The translations under genes were made by a program, and so were the position numbers. Below, piece after piece: positions 59,618 through 64,000 of a stretch of 64,000 nucleotides of DNA. A model generated the notes under the pieces. It searched no databases and had not been told where the DNA came from. It worked only from the letters and a program-made list of their open reading frames with translations. Origin of the DNA: a virus. The stretch covers positions 37,704 to 101,703 of IMG/VR virus record IMGVR_UViG_3300032285_003393. One strand, given 5' to 3'. The first letter of the stretch is position 1, and each line of letters begins with the position of its first letter.

Positions 59618-60250
59618 ATGAGAAAATATTCAAAGTTCCATCTAACACTAGTTATATTGATAACTATGGCTAATTCTATGTTTGGGGTCCCAGGGTTTCA
59701 ACATGTAGAAAAAGCGACAGCACTTGACTTTAAAAATCAAGCTATGTATAATAAAAATATATCTAATATATATAATAATATAAATATTAAATATATAAGT
59801 ATTAAATTATATAATATAAATATATTAAATAATATTAATAATAATAAAACAAAACTGAATAATACACTTAGCTTCACAGAAAAAACTGAGATCTTAATGT
59901 ATTCTATTAAACAAGTTGAATCTAATGGCAGGTATAAGGCTAAATCAAAATGGTCTTCAGCTTGTGGAGCATATCAGTATATGCCCATCACTTGGAATAA
60001 CTATAAGGGTTTCAAAAACGCATGTCTAGCCCCTGAGTGGGCACAAGATGCCAGAATGCGTGGAGAAGTTAAGTATCTCTGGAAAAAGTATGGCGATTGG
60101 TCTAAAGTCATCGCTGCACATTATTCGCCAGCCTACGCTGGGGATAAGTCCAAATGGGGTAAATCCTGGGGCGGACTTAGCATAAGAGAATATGTTCATC
60201 GTGTGCAAACAAGAATGAACAAAATAATAGTAGGCTTGGCTACTACATAA
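59618..60250 (+). CDS. secreted lytic-transglycosylase-like endolysin
   Basis: 210 residues. N-terminal signal or signal-anchor (LTLVILITMANSMFGVPG), an Asn/Ile/Tyr/Lys low-complexity linker (residues about 42-83), and a C-terminal SLT-type domain: IKQVESNGRYKAKS with catalytic Glu 101, ACGAYQYMPITW, then HYSPAYAGDKSKWGK. It would cleave peptidoglycan; the signal anchor suggests export by the host secretion system. Strong GAGGAGGTAAGGG site before ATG. The linker is extraordinarily AT-rich. Could act in lysis or, less likely, in DNA entry. Confidence 0.85.
   Translation: MRKYSKFHLTLVILITMANSMFGVPGFQHVEKATALDFKNQAMYNKNISNIYNNINIKYISIKLYNINILNNINNNKTKLNNTLSFTEKTEILMYSIKQVESNGRYKAKSKWSSACGAYQYMPITWNNYKGFKNACLAPEWAQDARMRGEVKYLWKKYGDWSKVIAAHYSPAYAGDKSKWGKSWGGLSIREYVHRVQTRMNKIIVGLATT
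59747..59849 (+). other. AT-rich tract within the endolysin gene
   Basis: Only two G/C bases in 103 nt, coding for an Asn/Ile/Lys/Tyr-rich linker. Much more AT-rich than neighbouring coding sequence. May be just a low-complexity linker or a helix-destabilising site next to the strand switch. Confidence 0.9.
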
Positions 60251-60258
60251 TTAAATAG

Positions 60259-60284
60259 GTGGGGGGATGTAAAAGTCCCCCCAC
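60259..60284 (+). terminator. stem-loop after the endolysin gene
   Basis: Perfect 9-bp stem GTGGGGGGA / TCCCCCCAC with 8-base loop, nine bases after the stop codon. No U-run follows, so termination may be partial. Confidence 0.65.
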
Positions 60285-60306
60285 TCCTACTAGAGAGTTA
60301 AATAAA

Positions 60307-60510
60307 ATGCAACTAGCAGTATTTATAAAAAAGCAATTATCAGATGATCCATATATGTGTATCAATCAAGATCATGCTATGCCCCTAGTTGCTAAAATTA
60401 ATATTGAGATGGAAATAGAATTAAAATGTTTTACAGGATATTGTGATTTTAAAATAAAACCTGGTATTAATACATATGAAAAACTTTTGAAAGAATTCCC
60501 TAGTGACTAG
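60307..60510 (+). CDS. small possible zinc-binding protein
   Basis: 67 residues from ATG at 60307, behind GAGAG; an upstream GTG at 60259 would run through the stem-loop and is unlikely. Cys/His pattern C-x3-H near the start (MCINQDHAMPLV) and C-x4-C later (LKCFTGYCDFK) may form a zinc site. Followed by YkgJ-like gene with 8 bases overlap. Function unknown. Confidence 0.55.
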   Translation: MQLAVFIKKQLSDDPYMCINQDHAMPLVAKINIEMEIELKCFTGYCDFKIKPGINTYEKLLKEFPSD

Positions 60511-60961
60511 ATCTTGCGGGGAATGTACTAAATGCTGTGAAGGTTATCTTCATGGTGAATCAGATCTTGTAATGAAAAATGGGAAGACATTTAAATTAGG
60601 TGGTGCTCCATGCCCAGTTCTGCAAATTGGCAAAGGATGCACAGATTATGAGAATCGCCCAGATTCGCCTTGTAGAGGCTTTGTTTGCGAATGGATAAGA
60701 CAACCGCAGGCATACCCTGAAGAAATGCGTCCAGACCGCATTCAAACCATTTTTTCACTGCAGGAAGTGGATGGCATACCATACCTTAGAATCACTGAAG
60801 CTGGGGCTAAGTTAGATGCAGAAGTTTTATCTCACGGAGTTAAACTTGCTTTGCTTAACAGAGCAAATATCTATTGGGAAGTAGACGGCAAGATGCACTG
60901 GTTTGGAAATAAAGATTTTATTCAAGCACTTAATAAGTACAAGAAGGAGAACCTGAAATGA
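60503..60961 (+). CDS. YkgJ-like cysteine-cluster protein
   Basis: 152 residues. Pattern SCGECTKCCEGYL, GGAPCPVL, GKGCTDYENRPDSPCRGFVC matches the YkgJ (UPF0153) Fe/Zn-binding family with its 8 or so conserved cysteines and the Y-x2-R-P motif. C-terminal part is helical and basic. The start is GTG at 60503. The family has been linked to oxidation or methylation of proteins and metal binding, but the role in phages is unclear. Overlaps genes on both sides. Confidence 0.75.
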   Translation: MTRSCGECTKCCEGYLHGESDLVMKNGKTFKLGGAPCPVLQIGKGCTDYENRPDSPCRGFVCEWIRQPQAYPEEMRPDRIQTIFSLQEVDGIPYLRITEAGAKLDAEVLSHGVKLALLNRANIYWEVDGKMHWFGNKDFIQALNKYKKENLK

Positions 60962-61146
60962 GCGATGAAAAAATGGAAGCCCTTCAAGAATTGATCGCTG
61001 GAATATATATTCAACAATTAAGAATATACGACCTATTAGCCGTCCTGATAAGTGAGCGTCAGCCTGAAAAGATGAAAGAATTAGAAAAATTACATGAGGC
61101 GGGGCAAGTACTATGTCCTGATCCTGCCCTGAAATTAGAAGAATAA
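60958..61146 (+). CDS. small helical hypothetical protein
   Basis: 62 residues, helical and amphipathic (EALQELIAGIYIQQLRIYDL then RQPEKMKELEKLHEAGQ). Starts in an ATGA overlap with the YkgJ-like gene behind AAGGAG. No recognised family. Confidence 0.6.
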   Translation: MSDEKMEALQELIAGIYIQQLRIYDLLAVLISERQPEKMKELEKLHEAGQVLCPDPALKLEE

Positions 61147-61149
61147 TGA

Positions 61150-61155
61150 TATAAT
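61150..61155 (+). promoter_or_regulatory. extended -10 before the HNH gene
   Basis: TGA-TATAAT nine bases before the ATG at 61165. Leader would be only a few bases. No strong Shine-Dalgarno site is seen. Confidence 0.5.
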
Positions 61156-61164
61156 GATATTATC

Positions 61165-61443
61165 ATGACTCCACAGGAGATTCGCAGCAGAATTGATAAG
61201 ATGAAGATGAAATCTGGCTGCGTCATCTGTGGATACAATAAACACCCTGCAGCCCTATCTTTTGACCATCTAGATCCGAAAACTAAATATAGAAATAAAA
61301 ATGGCAAGTCCGTACAGGTAGCCGACATGATTAAATCAGGAAGATTTGCCTGGACTACTATCTTGACAGAAATTAGAAAATGTAGGATACTTTGTACAAA
61401 CTGCCATATGGAGGAGACTCATCCGAGACCTGATTTATTATGA
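61165..61443 (+). CDS. HNH endonuclease
   Basis: 92 residues, compact. CVICGYNKHPAALSFDHLDP and CRILCTNCHMEETH carry the two C-x2-C zinc pairs (Cys 19/22 and 77/80) and the H-N-H core (Asp-His 34/35, Asn 79, His 81). Such stand-alone HNH proteins either help terminase at cos/pac sites or act as homing/nicking endonucleases. Here it is on the opposite strand from the head genes, so homing or DNA degradation is as likely as packaging. Confidence 0.85.
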   Translation: MTPQEIRSRIDKMKMKSGCVICGYNKHPAALSFDHLDPKTKYRNKNGKSVQVADMIKSGRFAWTTILTEIRKCRILCTNCHMEETHPRPDLL

Positions 61444-61667
61444 ATAATATATACTTAATTTGCTTAACATTGTTCAACTTCGTCCTATTTACAAATCTGC
61501 AAAAAGTGAGGGCGGAAAGTGAAAAGAACAAAATATTTTTTGAAGAATTGCCAATAGTGCATGAAGCTATTAGAACAAATAGCAATGATGCCATAGGGCA
61601 GGAATCTGTATTATTTGCAGATAAGTGGTTCTATAAAGAAGATCTCCAAGTAAGAGTAAGGTTATAG
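61440..61667 (+). CDS. small membrane-anchored hypothetical protein
   Basis: 75 residues. N-terminal hydrophobic segment NIYLICLTLFNFVLFTNLQ then a basic patch and soluble tail. Looks like a single-pass membrane or secreted protein. Start overlaps the HNH stop (ATGA). Could assist lysis or superinfection exclusion; no evidence either way. Confidence 0.55.
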   Translation: MNNIYLICLTLFNFVLFTNLQKVRAESEKNKIFFEELPIVHEAIRTNSNDAIGQESVLFADKWFYKEDLQVRVRL

Positions 61668-61684
61668 GGTCAAATAAATTATAT

Positions 61685-61770
61685 AAGGCCAATAGAGAGC
61701 CTTTTAGCTATATACCCTAGGGAAAGTATGTTCTAGACAGGAACAGTATTTCCAGAAGGCTTTCAGCCTT
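61685..61770 (+). ncRNA. candidate structured RNA with three hairpins
   Basis: Non-coding gap. Hairpin 1: AAGGC/GCCTT (61685-61703). Hairpin 2: GGAAA and TTTCC closing an internal GTA/GTA loop and a second helix TGTTC/GAACA (61721-61753). Hairpin 3: AAGGCT-TTC-AGCCTT (61756-61770). The order and the symmetric internal loop suggest RNA structure; no known family recognised. Confidence 0.4.
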
Positions 61771-61798
61771 TATCCCGCCAATTAAAATAGAAAGTTGA

Positions 61799-61804
61799 TA
61801 TACT
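61799..61804 (+). promoter_or_regulatory. -10 box close to the start of the 261-residue gene
   Basis: TATACT followed by seven bases and ATG at 61812, no Shine-Dalgarno site. Fits leaderless expression; no TG extension or good -35. Confidence 0.45.
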
Positions 61805-61811
61805 GTATATA

Positions 61812-62597
61812 ATGGATGATTTAAATTTTACTGAGCATGATGATTTTGTACTCATATCTACAGATAAGTACTCATTCTTCGTTAAGAAAGATAATCTAAT
61901 TAATCTTAAAGATGGTCTTACTATGCACTATGAGCATAATGAAAAATTAACTAATGCTAGTGATGAAGACCTTGCTCAAATGCATAAAAAAAGACCTAAG
62001 AGGTCTGCTATAGACGAGATTAACTATCAGATAGAGAGAAAAGGGTTTGATAGTCAGATTATAGTCCCAAATCAATTGCTATCCCGCCTTCCTTTACAAT
62101 CTCAATCTAGAAATAGAAATGGTAAGCAACATATAGCCAATAAGAGATGGAATTTTGCTCTTAAAAATAGATTTGAAAAAGCTATTGCTCTAAATGAATA
62201 TTATAAAAAAGAATCTGCTTTTGTACAGACATTTTTAGAGCCAGATGAGCTATATTCACTTCCTAAAGGATCTTGGAAAGTTTCTCCATGTCATATTTAT
62301 CCTGCTTTGACTAATAGAGATGAGAACTCTTGGACTTCCGACAAAATTTGTAGAGATCTAGGTATCATGAATAAAGGTTATGAATACACTAAAGAGTCCC
62401 CACTTAAAGGTAGACATGCTATAAATAAAATGGAAGCTCTTGCAGCATTTAGATATATGTCTAAACTTGAATGGAATCAGATGTCTGCAACTCGTAAGGC
62501 CATGTATTATATTCTATGGTTTAGAATTAAGAATAATTTTTATGAGAAGTTTGATATCACCGATATTGGATTACATTTGTTTGATCCCGCCAATTAA
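61812..62597 (+). CDS. hypothetical protein, unknown family
   Basis: 261 residues. N-terminal third acidic and strand-rich (EHDDFVLISTDKYSFFVKKD), followed by basic region (HKKRPKRSAIDEINYQIERK) and a helical C-terminal half with a Trp/Tyr-rich segment (AMYYILWFRIKNNFYEKF). The central part has some likeness to DNA-associated proteins, but I do not recognise the family. Own terminator behind it, and no ribosome-binding site. The only long gene in this stretch, so it is a good candidate for an undescribed function. Confidence 0.7.
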   Translation: MDDLNFTEHDDFVLISTDKYSFFVKKDNLINLKDGLTMHYEHNEKLTNASDEDLAQMHKKRPKRSAIDEINYQIERKGFDSQIIVPNQLLSRLPLQSQSRNRNGKQHIANKRWNFALKNRFEKAIALNEYYKKESAFVQTFLEPDELYSLPKGSWKVSPCHIYPALTNRDENSWTSDKICRDLGIMNKGYEYTKESPLKGRHAINKMEALAAFRYMSKLEWNQMSATRKAMYYILWFRIKNNFYEKFDITDIGLHLFDPAN

Positions 62598-62719
62598 TTC
62601 TACTACTGCATGAATTTCAATTGGAGAAAATGTTAATAATTTTATAATTTGTATGATCCACGTTTTTGAAACAATTTAAAATTAGACATAGTGTGCCCAT
62701 ATGTCTAAAAATAGAGGTT

Positions 62720-62748
62720 TTTGTGACCTATCTCACAAAGATTTTTTT
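62720..62748 (+). terminator. intrinsic terminator after the 261-residue gene
   Basis: Stem TTTGTGA/TCACAAA, six-base loop, followed by seven T. Clear plus-strand terminator. Confidence 0.8.
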
Positions 62749-62778
62749 AGAAATGTCCGAATTGTACGCATTTTGAAC

Positions 62779-62818
62779 TTGAAAATGTCAGTGGTCTGTG
62801 TTATAGTTACACTATAAC
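62779..62818 (+). promoter_or_regulatory. promoter with palindromic -10 region and TGTCAGT element
   Basis: -35 TTGAAA (62779-62784), 17-base spacer, -10 TATAGT (62802-62807). An 8-bp inverted repeat GTTATAGT/ACTATAAC covers the -10, a possible operator. TGTCAGT lies nine bases before the -10, as in the repeated element at 63771. Drives the series of small genes from 62962. Confidence 0.75.
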
Positions 62819-62836
62819 AATTAAATAAGAATAAAT

Positions 62837-62939
62837 CCTAGATGAGCCTCTGAGCCTTAGCAAATAATCCGAAAGGTGAGCCTAAGCAAATAAGAGCAAA
62901 TAATTCTAGGCAAGGAAATAAGTTAGAAAGTCTAACTTA
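62837..62939 (+). other. structured 5' leader with direct repeats
   Basis: Leader RNA of the small-gene series. Two copies of GAGCCTWAGCAAATAA (62852-62867 and 62878-62893) with a partial third (62894-62903), enclosed by CCTAGA (62837) and TCTAGG (62905), and a 9-bp hairpin TAAGTTAGA/TCTAACTTA at 62919-62939. May regulate the downstream genes or serve as a protein-binding site. No known riboswitch recognised. Confidence 0.5.
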
Positions 62940-62961
62940 ATTAAATGAAAGGTTCATAATA

Positions 62962-63192
62962 ATGAATACTAATAATTACTATAATGAAATCCGTACCGAA
63001 ATCGGTATAGAGTTTGGTCTAGAGTCACTAGGCTATGGTGTAAAGGATACTCGTATCCCCGTCCGTATTGCTCAGCGAATTGCTGATAAGTACCCTAGCG
63101 ACTTTTCTAATGGTCGCTTTAATGTAGTGCTTAATCCTAAAGCAGTACTAATTGCTAAACGTTACCGCTCCCTAGTTATGGGGGTTAAGTAA
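62962..63192 (+). CDS. small hypothetical protein 1 of the right-end series
   Basis: 76 residues, a mix of acidic and basic helices (SLGYGVKDTRIPVRIAQRIA then SDFSNGRFNVVLNPKAVLIA). GAAAGGTTCATAATA leads directly to the ATG, identical core to the leader at 63812. TAATG overlap with the next gene. Early small phage genes with DNA-binding or host-takeover function are typical at such positions, but no motif is recognised. Confidence 0.65.
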   Translation: MNTNNYYNEIRTEIGIEFGLESLGYGVKDTRIPVRIAQRIADKYPSDFSNGRFNVVLNPKAVLIAKRYRSLVMGVK

Positions 63193-63335
63193 TGTCATAC
63201 TCTTTTGATAAAACCTATGACCGATGGGCTGAATTGTCCGATGGTTACCAATCTGTACTAGATGAATTGGCTAATGATGAATTACCCGATGTCTTTATTC
63301 CCGTTTCTAATTTTGATGTAGAGGAGATACTATAA
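63192..63335 (+). CDS. small acidic hypothetical protein 2
   Basis: 47 residues, acidic, helical centre (DRWAELSDGYQSVLDELAND). TAATG overlap with the previous gene. Probably translated by coupling. No recognised family. Confidence 0.55.
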   Translation: MSYSFDKTYDRWAELSDGYQSVLDELANDELPDVFIPVSNFDVEEIL

Positions 63336-63491
63336 ATGAAAATCACATACTCGTTATGGCAAGGGGCTAACCTATTGTCTACAGGTAACACCGCCAATAA
63401 ACCCGAAGAAATCCTAGAGGTTATTAGCGAATTAAATAAACTAGGTAAGGGCTTTACCTATAATGTAAGAGCAGTAGAGGTAAATAAATAA
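63336..63491 (+). CDS. small hypothetical protein 3
   Basis: 51 residues, one short beta-alpha-beta-like pattern (MKITYSLWQG then EEILEVISELNKLGKG and FTYNVRAVEV). AGGAGATAC site before ATG at 63336. No recognised family. Confidence 0.55.
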   Translation: MKITYSLWQGANLLSTGNTANKPEEILEVISELNKLGKGFTYNVRAVEVNK

Positions 63492-63664
63492 TGATGACTC
63501 GTAAAGACTATGTAAAGGTTGCTGATATTCTTTCAGGATATTCGCATGCGATGATAGATAACTTTTGGTGGGAAGATTTGGTAAATGATTTTGCTTTAAT
63601 GTTTGAGCAAGATAATCCAAACTTTAATCGTGAACAATTTACTAAAGCTTGCGAATTAGATTGA
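63491..63664 (+). CDS. small acidic hypothetical protein 4
   Basis: 57 residues, aromatic and acidic (NFWWEDLVNDFALMFEQDNP). Two tandem ATG codons; TAATG overlap with the previous gene behind AGAGG. No recognised family. Followed by a hairpin that closes the small-gene unit. Confidence 0.55.
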   Translation: MMTRKDYVKVADILSGYSHAMIDNFWWEDLVNDFALMFEQDNPNFNREQFTKACELD

Positions 63665-63681
63665 ACATGATCACAGTAAGG

Positions 63682-63704
63682 TAGTTGATAATTCAACTAT
63701 TTTG
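63682..63704 (+). terminator. hairpin after the four-gene small unit
   Basis: TAGTTGA/TCAACTA 7-bp stem with TAAT loop followed by TTTTG. Weak intrinsic terminator. Confidence 0.5.
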
Positions 63705-63755
63705 CTGCGCCCCGCCTGTGGTGTAAATCACAAAAATAAATCTACGACACGCCCG

Positions 63756-63792
63756 AAAAACACCCCAATTTGTCAGTCCCCCATGCTATAAT
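63756..63792 (+). promoter_or_regulatory. repeated small-gene promoter element, copy 1
   Basis: 26-bp element AAAAACACCCCAATTTGTCA plus GTCCCC (63756-63781), then extended -10 TGC-TATAAT (63787-63792). TGTCAGT lies nine bases before the -10, as at 62786. Drives the gene at 63827. Confidence 0.7.
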
Positions 63793-63826
63793 TCCTACAT
63801 AACAACAACAAGAAAGGTTCATCACT

Positions 63827-63976
63827 ATGAACACTGTTTATCTGATTGACTACATGTATGAGGGTCCTCTTACTGTTGCATTTTCTACACTAGAAAAGGC
63901 TCAAGCCTTTATCGCCAACAACGAGCATATAGCGGACATGCTTAGTGTGATTAGTATCACAGTAGATGAAGTCTAA
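63827..63976 (+). CDS. small hypothetical protein 5
   Basis: 49 residues, acidic (MNTVYLIDYMYEGPLTVAFS then LEKAQAFIANNEHIADMLSV). GAAAGGTTCATCACT before ATG. Its stop codon is the start of the next copy of the promoter element, so each small gene here may be a self-contained cassette. Confidence 0.6.
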   Translation: MNTVYLIDYMYEGPLTVAFSTLEKAQAFIANNEHIADMLSVISITVDEV

Positions 63977-64000
63977 AAACACCCCAATTTGTCAGTCCCC
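63975..64000 (+). repeat. repeated small-gene promoter element, copy 2 (cut by window end)
   Basis: All 26 bases of the element at 63756-63781 recur exactly. The next -10 and gene lie outside the window. Confidence 0.85.

Noticed and set aside
60259-60306. Upstream GTG start for the 67-residue gene
   Set aside because: The added codons run through the stem-loop GTGGGGGGA/TCCCCCCAC and have no ribosome site.
62841-62852. Mini-ORF ATG-AGC-CTC-TGA in the leader as a regulatory upstream peptide
   Set aside because: No ribosome site in front of it, and so short a frame is expected by chance.
1-64000. tRNA genes
   Set aside because: No cloverleaf or T-loop pattern was found by eye on either strand, though a dedicated scan could still find a divergent one.

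Overview
The window is part of the genome of a tailed double-stranded DNA bacteriophage with siphovirus-type morphology. Supporting genes are an HK97-type portal, a maturation protease fused to a scaffold, a major capsid protein, tail-assembly chaperones joined by a -1 frameshift, a 2177-residue tape measure protein and a long series of tail-tip and fibre genes. The DNA is AT-rich, with roughly one third G+C judged by eye. An actinobacterial host is the best guess: the chaperone pair, the zinc-ribbon small proteins, the HNH protein and the class II ribonucleotide reductase resemble those of actinobacteriophages, and several genes look leaderless. No integrase, repressor, terminase or tRNA gene was found, so this looks like a lytic phage whose terminase lies outside the window.

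Layout. Everything from 1 to about 59.5 kb is on the minus strand, so it is read right to left. Positions 1-3.1 kb hold a sugar-nucleotide dehydratase (cut by the window edge), three glycosyltransferases (two are recent duplicates) and a methyltransferase. Positions 3.1-15.1 kb hold replication and recombination genes: RuvC-like resolvase, Cas4/RecB-like nuclease, RecA, MazG-like pyrophosphatase, a DnaE-type DNA polymerase, a gp32-like single-strand binding protein, DnaG-type primase and DnaB-type helicase, with several small zinc-ribbon and HTH proteins. A putative holin and a metallophosphoesterase follow at 15.1-16.2 kb. The tail region runs from 16.3 to 33.5 kb, head and connector genes from 33.5 to 40.7 kb, and a large set of fibre/adhesin-like genes from 40.7 to 56.4 kb, interrupted by one glycosyltransferase. 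An AdoCbl-dependent ribonucleotide reductase and a GT4-type glycosyltransferase close the minus-strand block.

At 59.54-59.62 kb transcription diverges. The plus strand carries a secreted lytic-transglycosylase-like endolysin, a YkgJ-like cysteine-cluster protein, an HNH protein, an orphan 261-residue gene, and from 62.96 kb a series of very small genes of unknown function. The last of these sits between two copies of a 26-bp upstream element.

Regulation visible in the sequence: many intergenic gaps on the minus strand contain a stem-loop followed by an extended -10 promoter (TGN-TATAAT), so the structural genes seem divided into consecutive transcription units. In at least four genes the -10 box lies only 6-7 nt before the start codon, which implies leaderless mRNA. 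The capsid and major tail genes share an unusual strong ribosome-binding leader. Other notable features are a fibronectin type III domain apparently split by a complete tail gene, a scaffold start nested in the protease gene, a histidine octapeptide array in the tape measure protein, a possible structured RNA at 61.7 kb, and a GC-rich octamer that recurs in a single orientation across the window.
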